From Halospeciosus flavus (lineage in GTDB: Archaea > Halobacteriota > Halobacteria > Halobacteriales > Halobacteriaceae), in assembly GCF_029814175.1 (NCBI RefSeq), contig NZ_CP122312.1, positions 1,984,001 to 2,048,000 on the forward strand: a stretch of 64,000 nucleotides of DNA, in the 5' to 3' direction. A model generated the notes under the pieces. That model did no database searches, had not been told where the DNA came from, and worked only from the letters and a program-made list of their open reading frames with translations. Both the position numbers and the translations under genes were made by a program. Positions 52,936 through 62,560 of the stretch are shown in pieces (within the stretch, counting starts at the first letter, position 1; the number at the start of each line of letters is the position of its first letter).

Positions 52936-53751
52936 CTACCGGAACGTCGCGCCCGCGGGGTGAATCTCGCAGGTCTCGACGTCGTAGCCCGCCTCGGAGA
53001 GACTCGTCCCGAGCGCGAACACCGTCTCGCCGAGCATCGCCATCGACGCACCCTCGACGTCGTCGAGGACCCGCTCGACGTCCGGCGTGAGGAGGTCGGC
53101 CTCGCGGGCGAACTGTCGGGAGGCGTCGACGAACCGAGGGAGCGTTGGTCGCTCGACGAGGCGGTCGAGGGCCTTCTCGCCGGCGGCCGAGAGGACGTCC
53201 GTCGACCCGGTGATGACTTCCTCCGTCGAGAGGCCGCCGAAGGTGAGGTACTCGACGCGGTCGGTTTCGGGGATGCCGTCGAGGCGGCCGTGGGGCGGTG
53301 CACCGGGTTCGAGGCGGATGGGTGCGCCGCCGCGGGCCTGTGCGACCACGTCGCCGAGACCCGTCCCCGACGACACTTCGGCCTCGTGGGCGACGCGCAC
53401 GAGCGCGTTGTCCGAGCGCCCGCACCCGAACGCGGTGTTGGCGGCGTAGGCGGTCCCGAGAGCCATCGCGCCGGAGACGCCGAATCCCGACCCGACGGGG
53501 AGGTCGCTGTCCGCGGCGACGTGGGCGTCGACCCCGAGCGTGTCGAGGACGTGGTCGACGGGGTCGACCGACGTGGCGCGCCCGTCGAGTTCGACCGACC
53601 GGTCGTCCGCGGGTTCGAGGCGGACCGTGACACCGTCCGAGAGAGTGAGTCCAGCGCCGCGCGACCCCGTTCGCGCCGGGTCGTCGGCCCGGTGGACGCT
53701 GAACAGGCCGGTGACGTGACCCGGTACGAACACCTCGACTACCTCCGTCAT
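52936..53751 (-). CDS. Pantoate kinase (GHMP family)
   Basis: 271 residues from MTEVVEVFVPGHVTGLFSVHRAD. Phosphorylates pantoate in the archaeal CoA route. GHMP motif DLPVGSGFGVSGAMALGTAYAAN (ATP loop, about 90-110), AHEAEVSSGTGLGDVVAQARGG, and the C-terminal motif ASMAMLGETVFALG. Start at 53751 is preferred over one seven codons upstream because a TAAAG element sits about 27 bases upstream (leaderless). Paired with the ligase gene downstream. Confidence 0.92.
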   Translation of the reverse strand: MTEVVEVFVPGHVTGLFSVHRADDPARTGSRGAGLTLSDGVTVRLEPADDRSVELDGRATSVDPVDHVLDTLGVDAHVAADSDLPVGSGFGVSGAMALGTAYAANTAFGCGRSDNALVRVAHEAEVSSGTGLGDVVAQARGGAPIRLEPGAPPHGRLDGIPETDRVEYLTFGGLSTEEVITGSTDVLSAAGEKALDRLVERPTLPRFVDASRQFAREADLLTPDVERVLDDVEGASMAMLGETVFALGTSLSEAGYDVETCEIHPAGATFR

Positions 53752-53880
53752 TGCTTTGGTAGAGTTGCTCACGGGACTTTACGCCTTCCGTTCCGCCGTG
53801 GCCGAGTTACCGTCAGCGGACGTCGGGGTGCCTGCCATCATTATTTTCAGGATGGGAGTTATGTACTAAATGAGACAACC

Positions 53881-54741
53881 GTGTCCGAAGACACCCTTCG
53901 CGACTACACCGAAATCCTCGAACGCCAGATCGCGGAAGGCGCGATGACCCTCGACCGGCCGGCCAGCGGGCAGTTCCTCTCGGCGCTCTCCTGCGGGTTC
54001 GACATCGGGTTCGGGCCGATGTTGCTCGTCGCGATGGGGACTGCCACCGGGGCCGCCATCCCCGGGTCGGTGTCGAAGGTCATGATGTCGCTGATGTACA
54101 CGCTCGGGTTCGTTTACGTCATCCTCGGGCGCTCGGAACTGTTCACCGAACACACGACGCTGGCGGTGTTGCCCGTTCTCGACGGCCGCGAACCGCTCCG
54201 GAAACTCGCCCAACTGTGGGGGACCGTCTACGCCGGCAACATCGTCGGTGGCGTGTTCGTCGCGGCCTTCATCGCCTACCTCGGGCCGGTGATGGGCCTC
54301 GTCACGACCGACATGGTCGTCCACGTCGCTCGGCCGTTCGTCACGCTCTCGCCGCTCGGCGTCTTCGCCGGCGCGCTCCTCGCTGGCTGGCTGATGGGCC
54401 TCCTCTCGTGGATTCTCACATCCGTCAGCGACACCATCAGCCGGGTCGCCGTCATCGTCATGACGACGTTTGTCATCGGCTTCGCGCACCTCCCGCACTG
54501 CGTCGCGGGCAATATCGAGGTCCTGGCGGCTATCTTCGCCGGCGCGAACATCACGCTCGTTCAGTGGGCACGCTTCCTCGCGGTCACGACCGTCGGCAAC
54601 GCGGTCGGGGGCGTCGTCTTCGTCTCGCTCATCAAGTACGCCCACGTCCGTCGGGGCGTCCCCGACGAGGTCGCGGTCGACATCAAGCAAAAACCCGGCG
54701 TCGGCGTGAAGCGAACCTCATTGACCGAAGACGAGGAGTGA
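53881..54741 (+). CDS. Formate/nitrite transporter (FNT) family protein
   Basis: 286 residues, GTG start. Six membrane helices with FNT features: FLSALSCGFDIGFGPMLLVAM, VYVILGRSELFTEHTTLAVLPVLDG (conserved F-x-E-x-T), LWGTVYAGNIVGGVFVAAF, GVFAGALLAGWLMGLLSWILTSVSDTISRVAVIVMTTFVIGFAHLPHCVAGN (the channel His in FxHxxHC) and NAVGGVVFVSLIKYAHV. Pentameric channel for small anions; which one is unclear. Divergent from pantoate kinase; TATA-like TTATTTTC near 53841. Confidence 0.93.
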   Translation: MSEDTLRDYTEILERQIAEGAMTLDRPASGQFLSALSCGFDIGFGPMLLVAMGTATGAAIPGSVSKVMMSLMYTLGFVYVILGRSELFTEHTTLAVLPVLDGREPLRKLAQLWGTVYAGNIVGGVFVAAFIAYLGPVMGLVTTDMVVHVARPFVTLSPLGVFAGALLAGWLMGLLSWILTSVSDTISRVAVIVMTTFVIGFAHLPHCVAGNIEVLAAIFAGANITLVQWARFLAVTTVGNAVGGVVFVSLIKYAHVRRGVPDEVAVDIKQKPGVGVKRTSLTEDEE

Positions 54742-54753
54742 ATCGCCTCGACG

Positions 54754-54942
54754 TCAGTCGACGTCGCCTCGGGAGAGGAGGTAGTACACGAGTCCGGCGT
54801 ACCCGGTCACGGCCACGAGCGCTGCCCAACTCCCCGGCTTGTCGCTCCCACGTTCATCCGCGTCGTGGTGGACCCACACGATAGACGCGACCCACCCGAG
54901 AGCGAACACGGCGGCGAGGACGGCGAGTGCGAGCGGAGACAT
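54754..54942 (-). CDS. small two-helix membrane protein
   Basis: 62 residues. Helix 1 LALAVLAAVFALGWVASIVWV, a polar loop HHDADERGSDKPGSW, helix 2 AALVAVTGYAGLVYYLLS. The loop between helices resembles PLDc_N-like small proteins of haloarchaea. Function unknown. Convergent with the FNT gene. Confidence 0.65.
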   Translation of the reverse strand: MSPLALAVLAAVFALGWVASIVWVHHDADERGSDKPGSWAALVAVTGYAGLVYYLLSRGDVD

Positions 54943-55069
54943 ATTGTTTCTATCCCGTAATAACGGAAATATTGTGCGGCCGACGCCGACGCTCGGTGGG
55001 TGTCGACACGAGAAAGGCGTGAAAATCGTCCCAGCAATATTGCGACCGCGAGCGGTCGCGTCTACAGCC

Positions 55070-56374
55070 CTACGGGCTGAGACGCTGACGGTCTCGCGGG
55101 AAGAGGACCGCTTCCCGGATGTTCTCCAGGTCGAGCATCGTCATGACGAGACGCTCGACGCCGTAGGCCCACCCCGCGTGGGGCGGCATGCCGTACTTGA
55201 ACATCTTCGTGTAGTAGTCGAACTGGTCGGGGTCGAGACCCTGCTGGTGGAACCCTTCGACGAGGTTGTCGTAGCGGTGCTCACGCTGACCGCCGGAGAC
55301 GAGTTCCATCCGCGGGTGCATCAGGTCGAAGCCCTTCGAGAGGTCGGGGTCGTCGTCGTAGTCCTGGATGTAGAAGGGCTTGATCTCGGAGGGCCAGTCG
55401 GTGATGAAGTAGTGGCCGCCGACGTCGTCGCCGAGCGCACGCTCGGCCTCGGTGGGGAGGTCGTCGCCCCAGACGAGTTGCTCGTCGAGTTCGCCCGTCG
55501 CGTTGATGCGCTCGATGGCCTCCTCGTAGGTGAGACGCGGGAAGTCGTCCTCGGGCGCCTCGAACTCGTCGGCGAGACCGAGCGTCTCGAGTTCGTCCTG
55601 GCAGTTCTCCGCGACCGCGGAGTAGGCCGCCTTGAGCGTCCCCTCACAGACGTCCATCGCCTCCTCGTGGTCGATGAACGAGGACTCGAAGTCGATCATG
55701 GTCGCCTCGTTGAGGTGGCGCGGCGTGTTGTGCTCCTCGGCGCGGAAGATCGGGCCGATTTCGAAGACGCGTTCGAGACCGGAGCCGACCATCAGCTGCT
55801 TGAAGAGCTGCGGGCTCTGGTTCATGAACGCCTCCTCGCCGAAGTAGGTCAACGGGAAAAGCTCCGTGCCGCCCTCAGTTCCCGTGGCGACGATCTTCGG
55901 TGTGTTGATCTCGGTGCTGCCGATGTCGCGGAAGTAGTCGCGGACTGCACGGAGGACTTCCGCGCGGATCTCGAAGATGGCCTTCGACTCGGGGCGGCGC
56001 ACGTCGAGCGTGCGGTTGTCGAGGCGGGTCGAGAGGTCGGCTTCGACCTTCCCGGAGGGGTCGAGCGGGAGTTGCGGGTCGGCCTCGGCGAGCACTTCGA
56101 TGTCCTCGGGCGTGACCTCGACGCCCGTCGGCGCGCGCTCTTCTTCCTCGACGTCGCCCGTGACGGAGACGACGCTCTCGCGGTGGACGTTGAGTCCGGT
56201 CTCGACGAGGTCTTCGTCCATCTCGTCCTTCTCGAATTTGACCTGGATCTTGCCGGACTTGTCTCGGAGGATGAGGAACGCGATACCGCCGAGGTCGCGA
56301 ATCTCGTGGACCCAGCCGGCCACCGTGACGTGGTCGCCCGGCGTGGCGTCCGCCGTGAAGGTTCGGTTCTGCAT
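55070..56374 (-). CDS. aspS: Aspartyl-tRNA synthetase (probably non-discriminating Asp/Asn)
   Basis: 434 residues from [22 protein letters not shown]-terminal OB-fold anticodon-binding domain (1-105, [30 protein letters not shown]), then the class II catalytic core: FINTPKI-like [62 protein letters not shown] (motif 2), and GAGxER-type [17 protein letters not shown] (motif 3). Archaeal-type enzyme; in halophiles such AspRS also charges tRNA-Asn. TTTAAG 26-31 bases upstream implies a leaderless message. Confidence 0.96.
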   Translation of the reverse strand: MQNRTFTADATPGDHVTVAGWVHEIRDLGGIAFLILRDKSGKIQVKFEKDEMDEDLVETGLNVHRESVVSVTGDVEEEERAPTGVEVTPEDIEVLAEADPQLPLDPSGKVEADLSTRLDNRTLDVRRPESKAIFEIRAEVLRAVRDYFRDIGSTEINTPKIVATGTEGGTELFPLTYFGEEAFMNQSPQLFKQLMVGSGLERVFEIGPIFRAEEHNTPRHLNEATMIDFESSFIDHEEAMDVCEGTLKAAYSAVAENCQDELETLGLADEFEAPEDDFPRLTYEEAIERINATGELDEQLVWGDDLPTEAERALGDDVGGHYFITDWPSEIKPFYIQDYDDDPDLSKGFDLMHPRMELVSGGQREHRYDNLVEGFHQQGLDPDQFDYYTKMFKYGMPPHAGWAYGVERLVMTMLDLENIREAVLFPRDRQRLSP

Positions 56375-56448
56375 ATCCCGTTGTACCAACGTGCGGGGCT
56401 TAAAGACCGGCATTTCCTCCCGGTGTGGGAGGCCGTGTGCGGGCGTCT

Positions 56449-56479
56449 CGGATTTATATATCTGAAACCCCTTTATAAA
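56449..56479 (-). promoter_or_regulatory. A/T-rich element with two TATA-like boxes upstream of aspS
   Basis: Minus strand carries ATTTATAAAGGGG then AGATATATAAATCC, the most A/T-rich 30 bases between the aldo/keto reductase stop and aspS. It may be a distal aspS promoter in addition to the TTTAAG element at 56400-56405. Confidence 0.4.
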
Positions 56480-56485
56480 TGGTTT

Positions 56486-57574
56486 TCACTCGAACACCGC
56501 GTCGAACGCGTTCGCGCCGAGCGGTTCGAACGTGCCCGCAGCGACGTTCTCGCGGACGTGTTCGGCCGAGCTCGCGCCGACAAGCGCGGTCGTGACACCG
56601 GGGGCACTCCGTGCGAAGTTGATGGCTCGCTGGGCCGACGTGTCGCCGCCGAGTTCGGCCGCGACGTCGTCGGGCAGTCCGTCGGCGAGGTCGCCCTGCC
56701 CGAGACTCGCGCTCGTGAAGACGTCCAACCCGGCTTCGTGGGCGAACCAGAGCGCGCTCTGTCGTTCCGTCGGTCCCTCGTGGACTTCGCGGGTGAACGC
56801 GTCGGCCATCGAGACGTTGAACGGGAGTTGGAGACAGCGCAGGTGCGTCGACTCGTTCCCGACCGTCCGGGCCGCGGTTCGTGCGCGGGAGACGACTTCG
56901 GGAAGCGAGAGGAAGTGTTCGTGTTCCGGGTCGACGCGGAAGGCGTCCCACGACGCGACGCCGTAGTAGCGGAGGTCGCCCGCGGCGGCGCGGCGTTCCA
57001 GCACCTCGAAGGCGGCCTCCAACTGGTCGTAGACTGCCTCGCGTGGGCGGACGTCCAGTTGCGTCTCGGGGTTGTGGACGTAGTAGCAGTCGACACGCTC
57101 GACGCCCAGATTCGCCAGCGAGCGGTCGAGTTGGTCGTCGAGGAAGGCCGGCGCGATGCAGTGACTTCCGTGAGCGAGGTCGTCGGCGTCGACGAGACCG
57201 CTCGCGACGTACTCGCGCTGGACGAACGACCCCGGGTCGTCGGGTCGCTCGCCGTCGAACGGGAGGAAGCCCCCTTTCGTGGCGACGAACACCTCGTCGC
57301 GAGACACGTCGGCGTCGTGGAGGGCCGCACCGACCGCACGCTCGCTGCGCTGGTGGCGGTAGTTGATGGCCGTGTCGACAACGTTACAGCCGGTCTCGAA
57401 CGCCGTCACGAGCGCCTCGCGGTAGCGTTCGTCCTGCGCGTCTGTCGCCGGACCGAGGTACGTCCCTATCCCGACACTCGACAGCGAGAATTCCCCACAC
57501 CGCCGGAAGTAAGTGCGGGCGAAGGCGTCGCCGAAGCGCTGCTGGTAGCGAACGGTTCCCTCGCGAGTGGCCAT
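56486..57574 (-). CDS. aldo/keto reductase
   Basis: 362 residues. TIM-barrel AKR: LSSVGIGTYLGPATD, GCNVVDTAINYRHQRSERAVG with the catalytic Asp/Tyr (DTAINY), VFVATKGGF with catalytic Lys, VDCYYVHNPETQLD with catalytic His, and APGVTTALVGASSAEHVRENVAA for cofactor binding. NAD(P)H-linked carbonyl reduction; substrate unknown. Overlaps the upstream epimerase-like gene by one base (TGATG), so the two are an operon. Confidence 0.92.
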   Translation of the reverse strand: MATREGTVRYQQRFGDAFARTYFRRCGEFSLSSVGIGTYLGPATDAQDERYREALVTAFETGCNVVDTAINYRHQRSERAVGAALHDADVSRDEVFVATKGGFLPFDGERPDDPGSFVQREYVASGLVDADDLAHGSHCIAPAFLDDQLDRSLANLGVERVDCYYVHNPETQLDVRPREAVYDQLEAAFEVLERRAAAGDLRYYGVASWDAFRVDPEHEHFLSLPEVVSRARTAARTVGNESTHLRCLQLPFNVSMADAFTREVHEGPTERQSALWFAHEAGLDVFTSASLGQGDLADGLPDDVAAELGGDTSAQRAINFARSAPGVTTALVGASSAEHVRENVAAGTFEPLGANAFDAVFE

Positions 57575-58458
57575 CAGCGACCCTCGCGGTACGCCTCAAC
57601 GGCGTCGCGGTACCCCTCGCGGAAGGTCGGGTACGCATAGTCGTAACCCAACTCGCGGAGCAAGTCGTTCGAGCAGCGCTTGCTCGTCGTCAGCCGTCGC
57701 CGCACCGCCTCCGAGAGGTCGTCTTCGTCAAGGCGCTCCTCGCGGGTGCGTTTGGGCGGCGCGTCGACGCCGCACTGCTCGGCGAGCCAGTCCGCGAACG
57801 CCCACTTCGAGACCGGTTCGTCGTCGACGGCGAGGAGCGTGCCTCGCTCGCCGGCCGCCTCGTCCGTGAGCGCGAACCGGACGACACCGGCCGCGTCGTC
57901 GCGGTGGATCATGTTCAGGTACCCTTCCGTGACCGGCCCCTCGACGTAGCGTTCGAGGCGGTAGCGTTCGGGGCCGTAGAGTCCCGCGAAACGGACGACC
58001 GTCGAGTCGAACGGCGACTCGTGGGCGACGCGCTCGGCTTCGGCGAGCACCTCGGTCTTCTCGGTCGTCGGCTCCAGTGGGGTCTCCTCGTCGACCCAAC
58101 CGCCGTCGTGGTCGCCGTAGACGCCCGTACTGGACGTGTAGACGAACGCTTCGGGCGCGCGCTTCCGGGCGGCGAAGTGGTCGATGGCGGTCTGGAGACC
58201 GTCGACGTACACCTCGCGGGCCGCGGCGGCGTCTCTGCCGCCCGAACTCGCGGCGAAGACGACGGCGTCGACGTCCGGAATGGCGTCGAGTGTGCCGGCG
58301 TCGGTCACGTCCGCGCGAACGCCCTCGAACCCCGCGTCCTCGATGGCGGCGAGGCCGTCGTCCGAGCGACGGACGCCTATCGGGTCGTGACCCGCGGCGT
58401 CGAGTTGCCGGCCGAGTTCGAGACCGACGTAGCCACAGCCCAGGATGGCGACGCGCAT
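57574..58458 (-). CDS. NAD-dependent epimerase/SDR-like protein
   Basis: 294 residues. Rossmann motif ILGCGYVGLELGRQLDAAGH (4-23), VDAVVFAASSGGRD, AFVYTSSTGVYGDHDGGWVDEETPL (S-S-T-G-V-Y-G, catalytic Tyr without the usual YxxxK), VVRFAGLYGPERYRLERYV, and a C-terminal substrate region. Similar to YeeZ-like sugar-nucleotide epimerase relatives; function unknown. Sits between DUF5791 and the aldo/keto reductase with minimal gaps. Confidence 0.87.
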   Translation of the reverse strand: MRVAILGCGYVGLELGRQLDAAGHDPIGVRRSDDGLAAIEDAGFEGVRADVTDAGTLDAIPDVDAVVFAASSGGRDAAAAREVYVDGLQTAIDHFAARKRAPEAFVYTSSTGVYGDHDGGWVDEETPLEPTTEKTEVLAEAERVAHESPFDSTVVRFAGLYGPERYRLERYVEGPVTEGYLNMIHRDDAAGVVRFALTDEAAGERGTLLAVDDEPVSKWAFADWLAEQCGVDAPPKRTREERLDEDDLSEAVRRRLTTSKRCSNDLLRELGYDYAYPTFREGYRDAVEAYREGR

Positions 58459-58462
58459 CGCG

Positions 58463-58900
58463 CTACCAGGGGTTCTCCGACGCGAGGTAGTGGTGGATGC
58501 GTGCGTACTCGTCGAGGGTCATCGGGTGACGGCCTTCGATGCGCTGTTGGATCTCCTTGGCGCTGAGGTCGTCCTCGAACTCGACGTCGGTGGCGAGGGA
58601 GTCGACGTCGACGACGGCCGAACTCATCTGCAGCATGACGTGGTCCTGCATCTCCAAGAGGAGGTCCTCCGCGGGCGGCCAGTCCTCGGCAAGCGCCAGC
58701 ACTTCTGCGGCCTCCTCGGTGGTGATGGCCTCGGCGTCGCCATCGCGGATAGCGGCGAGTCGATCGGCGTCGAAGTCGGTCTCGTCGGCGGCCGCGTCGA
58801 CACCGTAGGCGTCGATGATGGCCTCTAGCGTCGCTTCGTACTCGGCGCGTACCTCTGCGGGCGAGACCGCCTCGGGTTCGGCGATTTCCTCGGTGAACAT
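58463..58900 (-). CDS. DUF5791 family protein
   Basis: 145 residues, acidic. VRAEYEATLEAIIDAYGVDAAADETDFDADRLAAIRDGDAEAITTEEAAEVLALAEDWPPAEDLLLEMQDHVMLQMSSAVVDVD, then DLSAKEIQQRIEGRHPMTLDEYARIHHYLA. All-helical, no metal or catalytic motif. A haloarchaeal family of unknown function (label from memory). First gene of the operon with the epimerase-like and aldo/keto reductase genes (four-base gap). Confidence 0.75.
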   Translation of the reverse strand: MFTEEIAEPEAVSPAEVRAEYEATLEAIIDAYGVDAAADETDFDADRLAAIRDGDAEAITTEEAAEVLALAEDWPPAEDLLLEMQDHVMLQMSSAVVDVDSLATDVEFEDDLSAKEIQQRIEGRHPMTLDEYARIHHYLASENPW

Positions 58901-59084
58901 GGCTCCCCCTAGGCACTCGGGCTAAATGGGGCTTCCTCCCTGGGCCGCGTCGCGTCGCCCCCACCCAGCCGAGCGCTCGTCGGCGTTCCCGTCGGTGTCT
59001 CCCACCCCGCGCGGACCCGGCGGGACGGCGACGACGACCGCGAGATATATCCGGAGCGCCTCGGACACGTCAGCGCCCGAGGAG

Positions 59085-59486
59085 TCATGCGAGGAATCCG
59101 TTGTCGGTCGAACCGGACGTCTTGGGCGGGTGTGTCGTGTAGGTCGTATCGGCCGCGTCGTCGGTGGATGGGGCGGCGTGTTTGGGCCGCCGCTCTGCAC
59201 ACGTCTCGACGCACGGTCCCTCACTCGCCTCGTCCAGTCGCTCCGCGACAGCGAGGGCGGCGTCGGCACGGCGTTCGACCTCCTCGTTGACGTGGTCGAG
59301 CGCGCCGACGTACCCCCGGACCGACTGGACCGCCGCGTCGAGTCGACGCTCGGCGTCCGACAACCGGGCGTCGAGGTCAACGAGGTGGTCGGTGGGGATG
59401 AGGCGGCCGGTCCCGTCGTGCTCGCCGGCGCCGGTACACTGCCGTTCGACCGCGCGCAGGCTCGCGTCGAGTGAATCATCGGACAT
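59085..59486 (-). CDS. small coiled-coil protein (DUF7310-type)
   Basis: 133 residues from MSDDSLDASLRAVERQCTGAGE. DLDARLSDAERRLDAAVQSVRGYVGALDHVNEEVERRADAALAVAERLDEA (about 36-86) is a heptad-rich coiled coil; a polar tail with CVETC follows. The haloarchaeal pattern LxxRLRAVERxLT is typical of a small coiled-coil family near archaellum or secretion genes, but no such genes are here. Function unknown. Confidence 0.65.
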   Translation of the reverse strand: MSDDSLDASLRAVERQCTGAGEHDGTGRLIPTDHLVDLDARLSDAERRLDAAVQSVRGYVGALDHVNEEVERRADAALAVAERLDEASEGPCVETCAERRPKHAAPSTDDAADTTYTTHPPKTSGSTDNGFLA

Positions 59487-59641
59487 GGGCGCAGTGGTCC
59501 CGTCTTCGTACTTGAACATTTGTGTTGCCGAAATTTGTGCATTGGTAATACACTGCACGAGGCGGCGTGGACGGAGTTATCTACCACCAGTGAGTTATAG
59601 TACCGTGGGTTTATGTAGCACGAACACACTGCTGCTAACGC

Positions 59642-60790
59642 ATGTCTCGTGAAGGTTCACGCCTGGGCAGTCCGAAGCGGCGGACGTTCCTGAAAACGAC
59701 CGGCGCGACAACGGTCGGTCTCACCGGTCTCGCCGGTTGTCTCGGCAGCGGTGGCGGGTCGAACTCGATCCGTGCGTTCCTGTGGGAGGGGTACGGACCA
59801 CTCGTCAAGCAGTTCGAGGAGGAACACGACGTCACAGTCGAAGTCGAGAAGGCGACGTCTACGAACAACATGTTCACGAAGGCGAACTCGGCGCCGGATC
59901 GGTACGACGTCGTCTGTCCGAACTCCGGGTACGCACAGCGCTTCCGCGACGCCGGACTCATTCAGCCCCTCGCGAAGAACCAAGAGGAGATGATCAACAA
60001 AGTCCCCAACCTGACGAACACCTTCGATTACTTCCGGCAGGGGACCATTCAGGACCACCTCACCGACTCCCAGGGACGGTGGTACGGGATTCCCCCGCGG
60101 TTCGGCCTCTACGGGCTCGCCGTCGACACGAAGAACGTCGACAAGAGTAAACTTCAGTCCTCGGCGGACCTCTGGAACCACAAGGATGCCTGGAAGAGCG
60201 TCGGTATCGGAGTCAACACCGACCCGGTCCACTCGGTCACACACGCCGTCCGCGCGCTGGGGTACACCGACATGCTCCGTGGCGACCAGATGAACGTCAG
60301 CGGCCAGGCGTGGGAGGAGACGCGGCAGAAGTTCCTCGAACTCGCCGACTTCACGCGAGCGATGTTCACGAGTGAGGCGCAGTTCGGCCGTGCGTTCAAG
60401 GGCGACAGTTACAACGTCGGCGTCGGCCCCGGACGAAACGACGTTATCAACCTCATCAAGAAGGGCAACGAGCAGTTCGAATTCGTCCCACCGAAGGAGG
60501 GGTCTATCGGTTGGACCGAGGCGATGCTCATGACGAAGTCCAGCCAGAATCAGGACGCCGTCCAGAAGTTCATGGACTTCTTCCTACGCCCGAAGATCGG
60601 TGCCCAACTAGCAGTGAGCGATCTCGCTCCTTCGACGGTCCGGGACGCGAAGGAGCACCTGACCCAACAGGAACAGGACCTCTTCTACATCCCTCCGGAG
60701 GATGTCCAGAAGGTCATCCAGGACAAGCCGTTCAAGAACCCCCAGAAGTGGAAGCAGCTCATGAGTGAGTTCAAGACCCGTCTCGGATAA
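59642..60790 (+). CDS. ABC transporter substrate-binding lipoprotein, spermidine/putrescine type
   Basis: 382 residues. Tat signal with PKRRTFLKTTGA (twin Arg at 13-14) and lipobox LAGC (Cys about 33), so exported folded and lipid-anchored, as usual in haloarchaea. Mature protein is a PotD-like bilobal fold: SIRAFLWEGYGPLVKQFEEEHDVTVEVEK, YDVVCPNSGYAQRFRDAGLIQPLA, GIPPRFGLYGLAVDTKNVDKSK, and FVPPKEGSIGWTEAMLMTKSSQNQDAVQKFMDFFL. First gene of a complete four-gene importer. Substrate inferred as polyamine-like from family only. Confidence 0.9.
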   Translation: MSREGSRLGSPKRRTFLKTTGATTVGLTGLAGCLGSGGGSNSIRAFLWEGYGPLVKQFEEEHDVTVEVEKATSTNNMFTKANSAPDRYDVVCPNSGYAQRFRDAGLIQPLAKNQEEMINKVPNLTNTFDYFRQGTIQDHLTDSQGRWYGIPPRFGLYGLAVDTKNVDKSKLQSSADLWNHKDAWKSVGIGVNTDPVHSVTHAVRALGYTDMLRGDQMNVSGQAWEETRQKFLELADFTRAMFTSEAQFGRAFKGDSYNVGVGPGRNDVINLIKKGNEQFEFVPPKEGSIGWTEAMLMTKSSQNQDAVQKFMDFFLRPKIGAQLAVSDLAPSTVRDAKEHLTQQEQDLFYIPPEDVQKVIQDKPFKNPQKWKQLMSEFKTRLG

Positions 60791-60818
60791 TCCCCCCAAC
60801 CCCACATTCAACGCATCT

Positions 60819-61748
60819 ATGAGCACTCGAAACAGCGACACAGCCAGCGGCGGCTTCACCCGCTTCATCCCGTTCGTCGGAGAACGCGAGACCGCATCCG
60901 AGTTCCTCTCGGCGCCGGTCGCGTGGCTCGCGTTCTTCCTCGCGCTCCCGATGGGAATGATGACGGCGTACAGTTTCCTGCAAGTGCAGAACTACGAGGT
61001 GGTGTGGAAGCCGACGTTCCAGAACTACCAGACACTGCTGACGAGCGATATCTTCCGGACGTATTTCTTCAACACCATCGAGATTTCGGTGGCGGTGACC
61101 ATCCTCGCCATCCTCCTCGGCTACCCACTCGCCTACGCGATCGCGTACAAGGCGAAAAACCCCGAACTATGGCTCCTGCTCGTTCTGGGGCCCTTCTTCA
61201 CCGTCTACCTCATTCGTGCGTTCTCGTGGATGACGGTCCTCGGCCGGAACGGAGCCATCAACATCATCCTCCTACGGACGGGTCTCATCGAGGAGCCGAT
61301 CGGGTGGCTCCTCTTCGGGAAGTTCGCCGTCATTGTGGGCCTCGTCCACGCGTTCCTCCCGTACTTCGTTCTCACGCTGTACGCGACGCTCGGCGGCTTG
61401 AACCGGGACGAACTCGAGGCGGCGCGCGACCTCGGTGCGAGTCCGATTCGGGCCTTCTGGGACGTAACGCTTCCCCAGAGTCTCCCCGGGGTCATCACGG
61501 GCTCGTTGTTCGTCTTCATTCCGAGTTTCGGCGCGTACGTGACGCCGCTCATCCTCGGCGGCGGGACCGTCCCGATGCTCGCCCCGCTCCTCGACCAGTT
61601 CATGCAGCTCACACTGAACGTCTCGAAGGCGGCGGCCGGCGGCATCATCATGCTCGTGGTCGTCGTCGTCGCGACGACGCTCATCTTCCGCATCGTCCAC
61701 CTCGAAGAGCTGTTCAGCGGGCAGACTGAGGGAGGTGGTGGCTCGTGA
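60819..61748 (+). CDS. ABC transporter permease, PotB type
   Basis: 309 residues from MSTRNSDTASGGFTRF. Six membrane helices; the cytoplasmic EAA loop reads EAARDLGASPIRAFWDVTLPQSLPGV (about 208-233), which contacts the ATPase. VYLIRAFSWMTVLGRNGAIN is characteristic of PotB-like permeases. ATG at 60819 is the first sensible start after the binding-protein stop. Overlaps the next permease by four bases (GTGA). Confidence 0.93.
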   Translation: MSTRNSDTASGGFTRFIPFVGERETASEFLSAPVAWLAFFLALPMGMMTAYSFLQVQNYEVVWKPTFQNYQTLLTSDIFRTYFFNTIEISVAVTILAILLGYPLAYAIAYKAKNPELWLLLVLGPFFTVYLIRAFSWMTVLGRNGAINIILLRTGLIEEPIGWLLFGKFAVIVGLVHAFLPYFVLTLYATLGGLNRDELEAARDLGASPIRAFWDVTLPQSLPGVITGSLFVFIPSFGAYVTPLILGGGTVPMLAPLLDQFMQLTLNVSKAAAGGIIMLVVVVVATTLIFRIVHLEELFSGQTEGGGGS

Positions 61749-62554
61749 GCTATCTGAGCGAGAGCCAACGGACGTGGGCGCTCCGCATCCTCGGAGGGAG
61801 TGTCCTCGTCTTCCTCTGGTTCCCACTACTCGTGATGGTTCTGCTCTCCTTCGGGTCGAACGCGTACGCGACGTTCCCGATGGGCGATCTCACGCTGAAG
61901 TGGTACGCGGCGGCGTTCTCGGACACCGACCTCCTGATGAGCATCGTCTACACGCTCTTCGTCGCGACAGCGTCCGCGATCCTCGCGACGATACTCGGGC
62001 TACTTGGGGCGTTCGCGCTGGTGCGTCGGGAGTTCCGGCTCAAGAGCTGGTTCCGCGTCGCCACCATCGTCCCGATGATCATCCCCGGCGTCGTGTTGGG
62101 CATCGCGCTCCTCTCGATGTTTCAGACCATTTCTGGGGGCCTCCTCTCGCTCGGGACCGTCATCATCGCACACTCGCTATACACGATGCCGTTCGCGCTG
62201 TTGACGATTTCCTCGCGGCTCTACAGCCTCGACGAGACGATGGAGGAAGCAGGCCGCGACCTCGGCGCCGGCCGGCTGACCGTGTTGCGCACTGTGACGC
62301 TCCCCCAACTGTCGGCAGCCATCGCCGCCGGCGGTCTGCTGGCGTTTATCCGGTCGTTCTCCGAGTTCATCCGGGCCTACTTCGTCAGCGGTGGGCGTAC
62401 CGTGTTCACGATCCGCATCTGGCAGATGCTCAACCACGAACTGACGCCGAAAATCAACGCCATCTCGACAGTCGTAATGTTCGGTATGATTGGTCTCCTG
62501 CTAGTCGTCTACTACGTCGGTAGCGGCGACCTCACCGAGAACCTCTACGGGTGA
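61745..62554 (+). CDS. ABC transporter permease, PotC type
   Basis: 269 residues, GTG start. Six membrane helices; EAA loop EEAGRDLGAGRLTVLRTVTLPQLSAAI (about 165-191). FPMGDLTLKWYAAAFSD after helix 1 is typical of PotC-like subunits. Pairs with the upstream PotB-type subunit to form the channel. Confidence 0.93.
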   Translation: MSYLSESQRTWALRILGGSVLVFLWFPLLVMVLLSFGSNAYATFPMGDLTLKWYAAAFSDTDLLMSIVYTLFVATASAILATILGLLGAFALVRREFRLKSWFRVATIVPMIIPGVVLGIALLSMFQTISGGLLSLGTVIIAHSLYTMPFALLTISSRLYSLDETMEEAGRDLGAGRLTVLRTVTLPQLSAAIAAGGLLAFIRSFSEFIRAYFVSGGRTVFTIRIWQMLNHELTPKINAISTVVMFGMIGLLLVVYYVGSGDLTENLYG

Positions 62555-62560
62555 TACAAC